Source of the DNA: Pseudomonas asiatica
GTDB lineage: Bacteria > Pseudomonadota > Gammaproteobacteria > Pseudomonadales > Pseudomonadaceae
Length of the DNA: 64,000 nt
Assembly (NCBI RefSeq): GCF_009932335.1
Contig: NZ_BLJF01000001.1
Coordinates: 1,240,001 to 1,304,000, forward strand
Direction: 5' to 3'
In this document: piece after piece, positions 31,189-40,660 of the stretch
Numbering within the stretch: the stretch's first letter is position 1
How the letters are laid out: every line of letters begins with the position of its first letter
Notes under the pieces: model-generated
The model's database searches: none
Told to the model about the DNA's origin: nothing
The model's input: the letters and a program-made list of their open reading frames with translations, nothing else
Position numbers and translations under genes: made by a program

Positions 31189-33078
31189 ATGAGCTACCAG
31201 CACAGCTACGCCCATTCCATTTCCGACCCTGCCGCTTTCTGGGCGGAGCAGGCCGCGCACCTGGCCTGGCACCGCAAGCCAGCCCTCACGCTGCAAGAAA
31301 ATGCCGACGGTACCCACCGCTGGTTTGCCGATGGCCGCCTGAACAGCTGCTACCTGGCCCTCGATCACCAGATCGAGCAGGGCCGTGGCGAGCAACTGGC
31401 GCTGATCTACGACTCGCCGGTGACCGGTGTGCAACAGGCCTACACCTACCACCAGCTGCGTGACGAGGTGGCGCGCCTGGCCGGGTTGTTGCGCCAGCTG
31501 GGGGTGAACAAGGGCGATGGCGTGATCATCTACATGCCCATGGTGCCGCAGGCGGCCATGGCCATGCTGGCCTGCGCGCGGATTGGCGCAGTGCACTCGG
31601 TGGTGTTCGGTGGCTTTGCCGCCAACGAGCTGGCCTTGCGCATCGACGACGCCCGGCCGACGCTGCTGCTGACGGCGTCCTGCGGGCTGGAGTTCGACCG
31701 GGTAATCGAATACAAGCCGCTGGTCGATCGTGCCCTGCAACTGGCCCGCCACCAGCCGCGCAACGTGCTGGTGCTGCAGCGCCCGCAGGCGCGTGCCCAG
31801 CTGCAGCCAGGCCGCGACCTGGACTGGCAGGCGGCATTGGCCAAAGCCGAGCCGGTGCCACCGGTGGAACTGGATGCGGGTGATCCGCTTTACATCATGT
31901 ACACCTCTGGCACCACCGGCAAACCCAAGGGCATCGTGCGGGAAAACGGCGGCAATGCCGTCGCGCTGTGCTACGCCATGCGCCATATCTACGGCATGCA
32001 GGCCGGCGATGTGTGGTGGGGCATATCCGACGTGGGCTGGGTGGTTGGCCATTCGCTGATCGTCTATGGGCCGCTGATGAGCGGCTGCACCACGGTGTTC
32101 TACGAAGGCAAGCCGATCCGCACCCCGGATGCCTCGGCCTACTGGCGGGTGGTGGAGCAATACAAGGTCAACGCATTGTTCTGCGCCCCTACGGCCATGC
32201 GCGCCATCCGCAAGGAAGACCCTGAGGGCGAGCTGATCCGCAAGCACGACCTGAGCTCGCTGCGCCAGTTGTTCCTGGCTGGCGAGAAACTGGATTCCAG
32301 CACCCACGAATGGCTGGAACGGGTCAGTGGCAAGCCGGTGCACGACCATTGGTGGCAGACCGAGACCGGCTGGCCGGTCACCGCGCCCTGCGTAGGGCTG
32401 GAAGGCAGTGCGGCGAAGCCCGGGTCGAGCAACCGGGCGGTGCCGGGCTATCACGTGCGCGTGCTGGATGACGAGGGCAACCTGCTGGGGCCGAACCACC
32501 AGGGCTCGATCGTCATCGCCCTGCCATTGCCGCCCGGGTGCAGCCAGACGCTTTGGGGCGACCACGAGCGTTACCTGCAGGCTTACCTGCGGACTTACCC
32601 GGGGTATTACCACACGGGTGACGGTGGCTACCTGGACGATGACGGCTTCGTCTACATCATGGGGCGCACCGATGACGTGATCAACGTGTCCGGGCACCGG
32701 CTGTCCACCGGCGAGATGGAAGACCTGGTGGCACGCCACCCGGCGGTCGCCGAGTGCGCGGTGATTGGCGTGCATGACGAGATCAAGGGGCAGGTGCCGT
32801 TGGCGCTGGTGGTGCTCAAGGACGGCGAGGGCATTGCCGAGGCGCAGTTGCTGGTGGACCTGGTGGGCAGCGTGCGCGAGGAGATTGGCGCGTTGGCGTG
32901 TTTCAACCGGGTGCGGTTGGTGAAGCGACTGCCCAAGACCCGCTCCGGGAAGATTCTGCGGGCGGTGCTGCGCAAGATTGCCGACGGGCAGGATTATGTG
33001 CCGCCTTCGACCCTGGATGACCCGGCGGTGCTGGGGGAGATCGAGGCGGTGCTGGCGGACTTGCCCAGGGCTGGCTGA
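31189..33078 (+). CDS. prpE: Propionate--CoA ligase (acyl-CoA synthetase)
   Basis: 629 residues, right for PrpE. It begins with an ACAS_N domain (YAHSISDPAAFWAEQAAHLA). ATP-binding P-loop: YIMYTSGTTGKPKGIV. Later motifs: VWWGISDVGWVVGHS, DHWWQTETGWPV, YYHTGDGGYLDDDGFVYIMG and GRTDDVINVSGHRLSTGEME. The C-terminal LPKTRSGKILR carries the catalytic Lys, a known acetylation target in this family. It makes propionyl-CoA (or acetyl-CoA) from acid, ATP and CoA through an acyl-AMP. The WGISDVGWVVGHS and FAANELALRID features favour PrpE over Acs. It stands alone, away from the methylcitrate genes. Confidence 0.88.
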   Translation: MSYQHSYAHSISDPAAFWAEQAAHLAWHRKPALTLQENADGTHRWFADGRLNSCYLALDHQIEQGRGEQLALIYDSPVTGVQQAYTYHQLRDEVARLAGLLRQLGVNKGDGVIIYMPMVPQAAMAMLACARIGAVHSVVFGGFAANELALRIDDARPTLLLTASCGLEFDRVIEYKPLVDRALQLARHQPRNVLVLQRPQARAQLQPGRDLDWQAALAKAEPVPPVELDAGDPLYIMYTSGTTGKPKGIVRENGGNAVALCYAMRHIYGMQAGDVWWGISDVGWVVGHSLIVYGPLMSGCTTVFYEGKPIRTPDASAYWRVVEQYKVNALFCAPTAMRAIRKEDPEGELIRKHDLSSLRQLFLAGEKLDSSTHEWLERVSGKPVHDHWWQTETGWPVTAPCVGLEGSAAKPGSSNRAVPGYHVRVLDDEGNLLGPNHQGSIVIALPLPPGCSQTLWGDHERYLQAYLRTYPGYYHTGDGGYLDDDGFVYIMGRTDDVINVSGHRLSTGEMEDLVARHPAVAECAVIGVHDEIKGQVPLALVVLKDGEGIAEAQLLVDLVGSVREEIGALACFNRVRLVKRLPKTRSGKILRAVLRKIADGQDYVPPSTLDDPAVLGEIEAVLADLPRAG

Positions 33079-33093
33079 GGGTTTGACCTTGCT

Positions 33094-33188
33094 GGCCTCT
33101 TCGCGGGTAAACCCGCTCCTACAGGGATGTCGCAGGCCTTGAGAACTGTGCAATACCTGTGGGAGCGGGCATGCCCGCGAAGAGGCCG
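33094..33188. repeat. Inverted REP pair between prpE and zapE
   Basis: GGCCTCTTCGCGGG at the left and CCCGCGAAGAGGCC at the right face each other about 70 bases apart, with CCGCTCC / GGAGCGG inside. They lie between the stops of two convergent genes, where they may end both transcripts. Confidence 0.8.
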
Positions 33189-33205
33189 GCCCGGGCAAAG
33201 CAGTT

Positions 33206-34333
33206 CTAGGGTCCTACCTGATGCAGCTGCCCCAACCGGCTGCGCGTACGCATCAGGTCGGCAAGCGGCCCGCCCAGGCTTTCTTCCAGTGGCCGCTTGC
33301 CGATCACCAGCACCTGCCGGTCCTGGTCATACAGCACATCCACCAGGTTGACGAAGCGCTGCTGCGCCGCCAGGGAACATTCCGACAAGTCATCCAGCCC
33401 ATCGATGATCCACTCATCGTATTGCCCGGCCAGCACCAGGTAGTCGATCACTGCCGTGGCCTTTTCGCACAGGTCGTCGAAGCCCAGCACCACCCGCCGG
33501 CCGTCCACCGCCAGTGCGCGCAGCGGGCGCTTGTTCACTTCCAGCATCACCGGCTGCGGCTCGGGCACATTCAGCGCCTGGCGCTGCGCTGCATTGCCCG
33601 GCCAGACATAGTGGCCCCGGGTAAAGCGCTGATGTTCGCGGTTGGCCGGCAGGCTGCGGAAATCGGTATCGCCCCCCACTTCCAGCACTTCCATCGCGCT
33701 GTTGATCAGGCGGATCACCGGCAGGAAGCGCTCGTGGTACAGCGGGTTGGGCAGCAGCCCTTCGGGTGCATAGTTGGACGTCACCAGCAGGAATACGCCA
33801 CGGCTGAACAACGCATTGAACAGCCGCGTGAGCAGCATGGCATCGCCAATGTCGTGCACATGGAATTCGTCGAAGCACAGCACCTGGCAATCACCCACCA
33901 GCTCGTCGAGGGTCGCGCCCAGTGCATCATCCAGCGCCCGGTGGCGGTGCATGCCCTGGTGCAGGCGGGCAAAGAAGTCATGGAAGTGCAGGCGCAGCTT
34001 GGCCTGCACCGGCACGGCCTGGAAAAAGCCGTCGAGCAGCCAACTCTTGCCACGGCCCACCGAACCGTACAGGTACAGGCTGCGTGGCTGGCCTTGTTCG
34101 AGCTGCGCCAGCTGTTCGGCCATGCAGTGGATTACCCGGCGTTGGCCGTCGCTGAGTTGGTAACCGCGGCTGTGCGCCTTGTCCTCGAACCAGCCGAGCA
34201 GTTCGCTCTGGTTGGCGGCGGCGCCGCGCAGGCGTTGGCCAAGCTGGCGTAGCGGGGTAGGGATCCAGGCAGGCAAAAGCAAAGCTCCTTGGGCGATGGC
34301 AGGGCAGGGTGCAGCTTGCCCGAGGGCAGCCAT
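33206..34333 (-). CDS. zapE: Cell division protein ZapE (AFG1-like ATPase)
   Basis: 375 residues from ATG 34333; a TTG near 34277 after AAGGAG is an alternative that would remove the N-terminal 18 or so residues. Walker A SLYLYGSVGRGKSWLLDGFF (P-loop at about 90-97), Walker B CQVLCFDEFHVHDIGDAM, sensor LVTSNYAPEGLLPNPLYHER. The order and spacing are those of ZapE/AFG1, an ATPase that acts on FtsZ rings during division under stress or low oxygen. Monocistronic, convergent with prpE. Confidence 0.88.
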   Translation of the reverse strand: MAALGQAAPCPAIAQGALLLPAWIPTPLRQLGQRLRGAAANQSELLGWFEDKAHSRGYQLSDGQRRVIHCMAEQLAQLEQGQPRSLYLYGSVGRGKSWLLDGFFQAVPVQAKLRLHFHDFFARLHQGMHRHRALDDALGATLDELVGDCQVLCFDEFHVHDIGDAMLLTRLFNALFSRGVFLLVTSNYAPEGLLPNPLYHERFLPVIRLINSAMEVLEVGGDTDFRSLPANREHQRFTRGHYVWPGNAAQRQALNVPEPQPVMLEVNKRPLRALAVDGRRVVLGFDDLCEKATAVIDYLVLAGQYDEWIIDGLDDLSECSLAAQQRFVNLVDVLYDQDRQVLVIGKRPLEESLGGPLADLMRTRSRLGQLHQVGP

Positions 34334-34434
34334 TTTGACTAATACAGAAAGTGCGCGGCAATCATCGCCTGACGAGATAGGTTCGCCATGCAGGCGTACA
34401 GTAAAGGCTGGAACCGGTGCGAGGAGGGGCGAGC

Positions 34435-34860
34435 ATGCACGCCGACTTTGATCTGCAGCGCTTCGTAGAGGCGCAGAACCCTGTGTATGACCAGGTGATG
34501 CAGGAGCTGCAGGCCGGGCGCAAGCGCAGCCACTGGATGTGGTACGTGTTTCCCCAGCTCGATGGCCTGGGCCACAGCGCCATGGCCGAACGCTATGCGC
34601 TGGCCGGTATCGACGAAGCCCGTGCCTACCTGGCTCATCCGCTGCTCGGCCCGCGCCTGCAAGCGTGCGTGACTGCGCTGCTGCAGCACCATGACAAGAG
34701 TGCCCGTGAAATGCTCTGCAGCCCTGACTACCTCAAGCTGCGCTCGTGCCTGACCCTGTTCGCCCAGGCCGCGCCCGGCAACCCGTTGTTCCAGCTGGCG
34801 CTGGTGCAGTTCTACGACGGTGAGCCGGACGCCATGACGCTGGCCATGTTGCCGGGTTAG
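34435..34860 (+). CDS. DUF1810 family protein
   Basis: The start is ATG 34435 (MHADFDLQRFVEAQNPVYDQ), with GAGGGGCGAGC upstream. 141 residues. The family features are clear: DLQRFVEAQ...YD at the start, KRSHWMWYVFPQLDGLGHSA, YALAGIDEARAYLAHPLLGP, RLQACVTALLQH, then FGSPD-like MLCSPDYLKLRSCLTLF. DUF1810 proteins resemble NADAR-like folds of nucleotide metabolism, but no activity is proven to my knowledge. Soluble, monocistronic, convergent with the next gene with one base between stops. Confidence 0.8.
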   Translation: MHADFDLQRFVEAQNPVYDQVMQELQAGRKRSHWMWYVFPQLDGLGHSAMAERYALAGIDEARAYLAHPLLGPRLQACVTALLQHHDKSAREMLCSPDYLKLRSCLTLFAQAAPGNPLFQLALVQFYDGEPDAMTLAMLPG

Positions 34861-34861
34861 T

Positions 34862-35104
34862 TCAGGCCTTTTGCTCCAGTTGGCGCTCGATCATGTACTT
34901 CACTGCCAGCCGACGTTCTTTCAGGCGGCGCAGGTCTTCATCCTCGAAGTTGCCCGCCGAAATCGACTCGGCGGCCAGCACCTGGTTGTCGATGTCCATG
35001 TATTCGTCCAGCAGACGGTCCAGTGCCTTGTCCTGCTGTCGGCGCTGCTGGACGATTTCGCGCGGGTAGTGCAAGTCCTGGTAAAGATCGTGGGAGACAG
35101 GCAT
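34862..35104 (-). CDS. Small DUF465-family (YdcH-like) protein
   Basis: The start is ATG 35104 after AAGGAGGACCCC, which decides against longer frames. 80 residues, all helical and charged: MPVSHDLYQDLHYPREIVQQ, RRQQDKALDRLLDEYMDIDN, DEDLRRLKERRLAVKYMIER. The two-helix hairpin with LKxxRLxxKxxI is typical of DUF465. Function unknown in the literature I know. Monocistronic. Confidence 0.7.
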   Translation of the reverse strand: MPVSHDLYQDLHYPREIVQQRRQQDKALDRLLDEYMDIDNQVLAAESISAGNFEDEDLRRLKERRLAVKYMIERQLEQKA

Positions 35105-35364
35105 GGGGTCCTCCTTGGTCAATGCAGATGGTTCATCTGATTGGAAGGGAGGAATGCGATTGTGTTGAAGCCAAGCGGGCGGAAAGCGACGGATGGTCAC
35201 CTCGCCAACCGCGAAAATGACTAACTCGCTGTTTTTTGGTAATTTTTTTTCATCAGGGGGTTCACAGACCGAAAGTTTGTTGTTAAAGTGCCGCGCATTC
35301 CAAGACAACAACCCAGTTGTCACTCAGTTGGAATTGTCAGAGCAGCAGATGCTGCATCCGATAC

Positions 35365-35439
35365 AGGGGCGTCGCCAAGCGGTAAGGCAGCAGGTTTTGA
35401 TCCTGCCATGCGTTGGTTCGAATCCAGCCGCCCCTGCCA
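35365..35439 (+). tRNA. tRNA-Gln (anticodon UUG)
   Basis: 75 bases with encoded CCA. The acceptor stem AGGGGCG / CGCCCCT closes fully. Anticodon stem GCAGG / CCTGC, loop TTTTGAT with TTG at 35397-35399. The T arm contains GGTTCGAATCC. A single tRNA, not adjacent to any phage gene here, though Gln tRNAs are common integration sites elsewhere. Confidence 0.95.
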
Positions 35440-35532
35440 TTTTCTTGCTTCAAACGTATCTCGGTCCGGTGCTTGGAAAGACAAGCGCTGGGCTTTGTCG
35501 TTTCCACAGGTTTTGCCGAAGGCTCTGTTCGG

Positions 35533-37920
35533 TCACCTGGCCGTTCCAAGCATCTCGTTCAGCAAGCGGGCCAGTTCATCGGCCTGTACCGGCTTCTGGA
35601 TCACCAGGCTGCCCGGCAACTCCAGTCCCTGCAACTCTGCATAACCGGTAAGAAGCACCACCGGCAGGTGCGGGTAGCGCTCGCGCGCCGCCAGGGCCAG
35701 TTGCGCACCGTTGAACTCGGGCATGGCGAAATCGCTCAGTAGCAGGTCGATCTGCTCATCCAGCAAGGCCAAAGCCTGTTCGCCACTGTGCGCCTGGCGT
35801 ACCTGGTAGCCGTACTGGCGCAACACATCACCAAGCATGTCGCGTACCAGATGGTCGTCATCCACCAGCAGCACGGTGCGATTACAACCGCTTTCGCTAG
35901 TCGAGTGGCTGAGCAGCGACGGCATCGGTTCGTTGACGGCTTCACCCTTGACTGCCGGCAGATACACGGCCACCTGCGTACCACGCCCCGGCGTGGTGTC
36001 GATGCGCACGCCACCCCCGGACTGTTTGGCGAAGCCGAATACCTGGGCCAGGCCCAGGCCCGAACCCTTGCCGATATCCTTGGTGGTGAAGAACGGTTCG
36101 AACACCTTGGCCAACACCTCTTCGCTCATGCCGCAGCCGGTATCGCGGATACTCAGCATCACGTACTCGCCCGGGTCCGGGTCTTCCGGGCGCTGTGGAC
36201 GTGCGTCGATCCGGGTGTTGCGGGTCGACAGCGTCAGCTGGCCACCGTCGGGCATGGCATCGCGGGCATTGATCGCCAGGTTGAGAATGATCATTTCGGT
36301 CTGGGTCGGGTCGGTCAAGGCCTGCCACAGGGTTGGTTCCAGGTCCAGGCGCACCGAGACATTGCCGCCCAAGGTGCGGCGCAGCAACTCTTCCAGCCCG
36401 GCCAGGGTGCGGTTGAGGTTCAGCGCCACCGGCTCCAGGCGCTGGCGGCGGGAGAAAGCCAGCAACTGCGAGGTCAGCTTGGCGCCGCGCTCGCCGGCTT
36501 CGCGGATGTGCTTGAGCCGCGCACTGGCCTTTTCCAGGTCGGCTTTGGCCAGGTCGCGCTCAAGGAAGCTGGCGCCGGTGAGGATTACCGTCAGCAGGTT
36601 GTTGAAGTCGTGAGCCACACCGGCGGTCAGCTGGCCGACCGCTTCCAGGCGCTGCATCTGCTGCAGCGCGGCCTCGATGCGTTCGCGTTCGGCGATCTGC
36701 TCGCGCAGGCGGGCGTTGGCTTCGGCCAGGCCCAGGGCGGCCTCGCGCTCGCTGGTGATGTCGCGTGCCACCACATACAGCAGGGTGTCTTCCGGCACCA
36801 CCACCCAAGACAACCAGCGCTGCTGACCACCGGCATCCAGGATGCGCCCGACAAAGCGGGCGCTGGTGCGACCATGGGCGAGGGCGGCCAGTTCGGTGAG
36901 CATCAGTTCCTGGTCATGCTCGGGCAGCAGGTGCAGCAAGGACGACTGGCTCAGACGTTCGCGGGACAAGCCCAGGCTGGCTTCCCAGGCGGGGTTCAGC
37001 GCGACTGGGGTCAGGTCCTTGTTGAGCACGGCCAGCAAGTCTTGCGACAGCTCCCAGGCACGGTCGCGTTCGCGGGTGCGGCGCTCGACCCTTTCCCCCA
37101 GCATTTCGTTGAGCTGGCGCAGTGCCTGGGTGGCCAGGCGTTGGGTGTGGATGTCCTGCAACACCCCGGAAAAGCGCACGCACTGGTCGTTGACGAACCG
37201 GCTCTGGCCGCTGCTGAGCAACCAGCGCGGTTCCAGGCCGTCGGGTTGGGCGATGCGGAATTCCACCCGATACAGGCCGCCACCTTTCGGGCACATGGCC
37301 TGTTCCACCGCCTCGCGCACCTGCGGCAGGTCGTCGGGGTAGATGCCGGCGTAAAACACCTCGAGGCTCATTTCAGTATCGGTGGGTAGACCGAACAGGG
37401 TCTTGCAGCGGTCATCCCACAACAACAGGCCTTCCTGCGGGCGCATGTCCCATGTGCCCATGCCGGCAGCGTCGATGGCAATACGTGCACGTGCCTCGAC
37501 GTCTGCCAGGGCCTCTTCGGCGCGGCGCCGGCGCTGGCGCTCCTGCACTTCGGTCAGGGCCCGGCGCACGGCCTTGGGCAGCAGCGGCAGGTTCTTCTTC
37601 AGCACATAGTCGGTGGCGCCCAGGCGGATCATTTCCACCGCATGTTCTTCGCCATAGATACCAGACAGGAAAATGAACGGAATGTCGGGTGCCAGGCGCT
37701 GGGCGATGGCCAGCACATCGGTGCCGGACGAGCCCGGCAGCACGCAGTCGCACAAGATCAGGTCGTAGTGGGCCTCGCTCAGGGCTTGCTCGACACCGGC
37801 ATGGTCGAACACCAGCTGCGCCTGCACCTGCAACCCGCTGCGTTCCAGGCGCATCAGGGTCAGCTCGGCGTCCATCGAGTTGTCTTCGACCATCAGCAGT
37901 TTCAGCGGCGTTGGCTGCAT
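35533..37920 (-). CDS. Hybrid sensor kinase: receiver, PAS domains, kinase, receiver
   Basis: The start is taken at ATG 37920 (MQPTPLKLLMVEDNSMDAEL), because GAGG precedes it just after the upstream gene's stop; a GTG at 37947 lacks an RBS. 795 residues. Order: N-terminal receiver (LILCDCVLPGSSGTDVL with the Asp), two PAS-like domains (about 150-250 and 290-400), coiled linker. Then H-box AVGQLTAGVAHDFNNLLTVI, ATPase (INARDAMPDGGQ, DTGCGMSEEVLAKVFEPFFT, GSGLGLAQVFGFAKQ), and a C-terminal receiver (LLLSDFAMPEFNG). No membrane segment, so cytoplasmic. Third gene of the bacteriophytochrome operon. Confidence 0.88.
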   Translation of the reverse strand: MQPTPLKLLMVEDNSMDAELTLMRLERSGLQVQAQLVFDHAGVEQALSEAHYDLILCDCVLPGSSGTDVLAIAQRLAPDIPFIFLSGIYGEEHAVEMIRLGATDYVLKKNLPLLPKAVRRALTEVQERQRRRRAEEALADVEARARIAIDAAGMGTWDMRPQEGLLLWDDRCKTLFGLPTDTEMSLEVFYAGIYPDDLPQVREAVEQAMCPKGGGLYRVEFRIAQPDGLEPRWLLSSGQSRFVNDQCVRFSGVLQDIHTQRLATQALRQLNEMLGERVERRTRERDRAWELSQDLLAVLNKDLTPVALNPAWEASLGLSRERLSQSSLLHLLPEHDQELMLTELAALAHGRTSARFVGRILDAGGQQRWLSWVVVPEDTLLYVVARDITSEREAALGLAEANARLREQIAERERIEAALQQMQRLEAVGQLTAGVAHDFNNLLTVILTGASFLERDLAKADLEKASARLKHIREAGERGAKLTSQLLAFSRRQRLEPVALNLNRTLAGLEELLRRTLGGNVSVRLDLEPTLWQALTDPTQTEMIILNLAINARDAMPDGGQLTLSTRNTRIDARPQRPEDPDPGEYVMLSIRDTGCGMSEEVLAKVFEPFFTTKDIGKGSGLGLAQVFGFAKQSGGGVRIDTTPGRGTQVAVYLPAVKGEAVNEPMPSLLSHSTSESGCNRTVLLVDDDHLVRDMLGDVLRQYGYQVRQAHSGEQALALLDEQIDLLLSDFAMPEFNGAQLALAARERYPHLPVVLLTGYAELQGLELPGSLVIQKPVQADELARLLNEMLGTAR

Positions 37921-37933
37921 CGTCGCGGCCACC

Positions 37934-38395
37934 TCAGATGCTGCCACGCCGGTTCAGGCGCAGCGAGCCGGGTGGCGGTTCGTTGAGTACCGCCCAGAAC
38001 ACCCCCAGGTCGGAAATGGCGGCGACGAATTCCTTGAACTCCACCGGCTTGACCACGTACGCGTTCACCCCCAGCTCGTACGCGCGCAGCAGGTCGGGCT
38101 CCTCGCGCGAGGACGTCAGCATCACCGTCGGGATACTGCGCAGCTCGGCGGTGGCGCGCACTTCCTTCAGCACCTCCAGGCCGTCGACCTTTGGCAGTTT
38201 CAGGTCCAGCAGCAACACGGCGGGGTTGCCATCGTCACGTTCGGCATAGGCATTGCGCCGAAGCAGGTAGTCGAGTGCCTCGGCACCGTCACGCAGCACG
38301 ATGACCTCGTTGGCCAACTGGCTGCGCTCCAGCGCCAGGAGCGTCAGCTCCAGGTCCCGTGGGTTGTCTTCGACCAGCAGGATGGGTTTGAGCAT
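37934..38395 (-). CDS. CheY-like response regulator (Rcp1 type)
   Basis: 153 residues, a single receiver: LLVEDNPRDLELTLLALERS, Asp64 in VLLLDLKLPKVDG, VMLTSSREEPDLLRAYELGV and YVVKPVEFKEFVAAI with the conserved Lys. No output domain. The length and sequence style are those of Rcp1-like regulators, the usual phospho-acceptors of phytochrome kinases. It lies 15 bases after the phytochrome gene and just before the hybrid kinase, so a relay from phytochrome to this regulator is likely. Confidence 0.9.
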   Translation of the reverse strand: MLKPILLVEDNPRDLELTLLALERSQLANEVIVLRDGAEALDYLLRRNAYAERDDGNPAVLLLDLKLPKVDGLEVLKEVRATAELRSIPTVMLTSSREEPDLLRAYELGVNAYVVKPVEFKEFVAAISDLGVFWAVLNEPPPGSLRLNRRGSI

Positions 38396-38410
38396 GATGG
38401 TAGCGGTGCC

Positions 38411-40660
38411 TCAGGTAGTTGCGGGATGGCGCGGGAGGGTGAAGTGGAAGGTTGCACCCTGGCCAACCTTGCCATGGGCCCAGACCCGGCCGTCATGGCG
38501 TTCGATGATGCGACGCACGCTGGCCAGGCCGATCCCGGTGCCTTCGAAGTCTTCCATGCGGTGCAGGCGCTGGAACACGCCGAACAGTTTGTTGGCGTAG
38601 GCCATGTCGAAGCCCACGCCGTTGTCGCGAATACAGATCTCGGTTTCGCCCGGATGTTGCACGGCGCTGATGCCGATGCGCGCCGGGGTGCGCCCACGTG
38701 TGTATTTGATGGCGTTGGCCAGCAGGTTGTGCAAGGCCATGTTGATGAACGCCGGGTCACCGACCACCTTGGGCAGTTGGGCGATGTCCCAGACAATTTC
38801 GCGGTTTTGGTAGTCGGGCGCCAGTTCGCTGCGAACGGCCTCGACCAGGGCGTTGAGGTCGACCTCGGACAGGCGCAGGGCCGAGCGGCCCATTTGCGAG
38901 AAGTTGAGCAGGTTGTCGACCAGGCTTCCGGCAAAATGCGCGGCTTCCTCGATGTGCTGCAAAAAACGCCTGCCGCGCTCGCTGAGGCTCTGGCCCTCGA
39001 TTTCGCCGAGCAGTTCGGAGTAGCCGGCAATATGGCGCAGGGGGGCGCGCAGGTCATGGGACACGCTGTAGGAAAACGCTTCGAGCTCCTTGTTCGAGCG
39101 GCGCAGCTCCCCAGCCAGCTGCGCCAGTTCCTCGGCCTTGCGCAGGACAATGCCGAGCACTGCCGTGCGCAACTCCTGCACGCCTTCGATGACCAGCGGG
39201 TGCCAGGGTTCACAGTAGCCGCGCAGTTTTTCCTGCCAGCTTTCGAAACTGTGCCGCGGGTCGAGGTTGCCCTGCGGCCCGACCTGTTTGTTCGGCTGCC
39301 CGGCCCAGTTCACCGTGCGCACCTGCTCGGGACGGAACCACAGCAGGTAGTGCGAGTGGATCTGCGAAATGGCCACTGCCAGCACACCGCCTGCATGGGC
39401 CGCGAGCTCGGGCAGTTCATCGATGTCGCGGCACAGGTTGTCGCTGTGGAACACGCTGTCTTCGCCACGCTGGGAGAGCCAGTGCACCAGGGCGTTTACC
39501 TGCGCGGCCGGAGGGGTCTTGCCGATCAGGTCGCAACGTTCGGCGGATATGACCGCGGCACCTTGGGCGCCGGCGAAGGCCAGCAGTACTTCGGGCAAGT
39601 CGCGCAGGCCGTCGCCGACACTGTCATGGTCGGCCATGGACGAGATCATGCGCACGATGTGCTGGCGCAGCTCCAGCAACTGGCGAGTGTTGGCGTGGGA
39701 CTCGCGCGACTCGATCTGCAGCGACAGCACACTGGCCAGCAGTTCGCAGGCGGTACGGGTGCGCAGGTCCACCGGGCGTGGCTGTTCGTGGTGACAGGAC
39801 ACCAGCCCCCAGAGTTGCCCGTCGACCACGATCGACAGCGACATCGATGCCAGGGTACCCATGTTGCGCATGTACTGCAGGTGCACTGGCGACACGCTGC
39901 GCAGCGCGGCAAAGCTCAGGTCCAGCGGCTTGCCGGTGCGTGGGTTGGCAGCGGGCAGCAACGGCGAGGCCTGGTAGTTGGCGTCCTCGATCACGCGGAT
40001 GCGGTTGATTCGGTACAGCTCGCGCGCCTGGCGCGGTATGTCCGAAGCGGGGAAACACAGGCCCAGGTAGCTCGGGTAGCCCGGGTCGGCCACCTCGGCC
40101 AGCACCTGGCCGTTGCCTTCGGCATCGAAGCGATAGGCCTTGACCCGGCCAAAGCCGGTGATGCGCTTGAGCTGCAGCACTGCTTGCTGCAGCAGTTCCT
40201 CGAGGCTGCCGGCCTGGTGCAGGCGGCCCACGAAGCTGCGCACCAGCGGGTAGTAGTCGCCTTGCCCGACAAGATCGGCCGGCAGGCGAGGGGGTTCGAA
40301 TTCGGCGATCAGCACCTGGTCGTGACGATGGACCAGCAGGTGCAGGTTGCCACGATATGGAGCGTCCTGGCGCAGGTGCACATCGCTGATGTGGAACGGA
40401 AAGACCTCGTCCTGCGGCAGGCGGGCCAGGTGCAGGCGCAAGTCGAAGGCACCGCTGACCAGTTCGGCGAACTCGCGACCTATCAGTTCACTGGCCGGTA
40501 TGCCCAGCCAATGCTCGACATTTTCACTGGCCTGGAGTACCCGCATGTCGGTTTCGTCCAGCACCAGCAGAAAACCGTGGGGCTGGATGCTGCCAGGTAG
40601 CTGGATCGGCTCCTGGGCGCAGCGCTCGAGGGCTTGGGTGAGCGTGCTGTCTGCAATCAT
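38411..40660 (-). CDS. bphP: Bacteriophytochrome histidine kinase
   Basis: 749 residues. The biliverdin-binding Cys14 is in LERCAQEPIQLPGSIQPHGF. PAS to about 115, GAF about 130-310 with the chromophore motif LCFPASDIPRQARELYRINR, PHY about 320-500. Then the kinase H-box EAFSYSVSHDLRAPLRHIAG, N-box LLANAIKYTRG, G-boxes IRDNGVGFDMAYANKLFGVF and FEGTGIGLASVRRIIERHDG. It senses red/far-red light through biliverdin IXa. The heme oxygenase gene (bphO) often found next to bphP is not in this window. First gene of a three-gene operon with the receiver and hybrid kinase. Confidence 0.95.
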   Translation of the reverse strand: MIADSTLTQALERCAQEPIQLPGSIQPHGFLLVLDETDMRVLQASENVEHWLGIPASELIGREFAELVSGAFDLRLHLARLPQDEVFPFHISDVHLRQDAPYRGNLHLLVHRHDQVLIAEFEPPRLPADLVGQGDYYPLVRSFVGRLHQAGSLEELLQQAVLQLKRITGFGRVKAYRFDAEGNGQVLAEVADPGYPSYLGLCFPASDIPRQARELYRINRIRVIEDANYQASPLLPAANPRTGKPLDLSFAALRSVSPVHLQYMRNMGTLASMSLSIVVDGQLWGLVSCHHEQPRPVDLRTRTACELLASVLSLQIESRESHANTRQLLELRQHIVRMISSMADHDSVGDGLRDLPEVLLAFAGAQGAAVISAERCDLIGKTPPAAQVNALVHWLSQRGEDSVFHSDNLCRDIDELPELAAHAGGVLAVAISQIHSHYLLWFRPEQVRTVNWAGQPNKQVGPQGNLDPRHSFESWQEKLRGYCEPWHPLVIEGVQELRTAVLGIVLRKAEELAQLAGELRRSNKELEAFSYSVSHDLRAPLRHIAGYSELLGEIEGQSLSERGRRFLQHIEEAAHFAGSLVDNLLNFSQMGRSALRLSEVDLNALVEAVRSELAPDYQNREIVWDIAQLPKVVGDPAFINMALHNLLANAIKYTRGRTPARIGISAVQHPGETEICIRDNGVGFDMAYANKLFGVFQRLHRMEDFEGTGIGLASVRRIIERHDGRVWAHGKVGQGATFHFTLPRHPATT

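Noticed and set aside
31036..33198. Antisense open frame of 720 codons over prpE
   Set aside because: prpE has all acyl-CoA synthetase motifs; the antisense product is His/Arg/Pro-rich with no domain and no start signals.
35365..35439. tRNA-Gln as the attachment site of the prophage
   Set aside because: It lies about 11 kb from the integrase, with many intact host genes between, and no partial copy is seen at the prophage edge.
37880..40600. Antisense open frame of 906 codons over bphP
   Set aside because: Shadow of the bacteriophytochrome gene; its sequence has no recognisable motif and no RBS.
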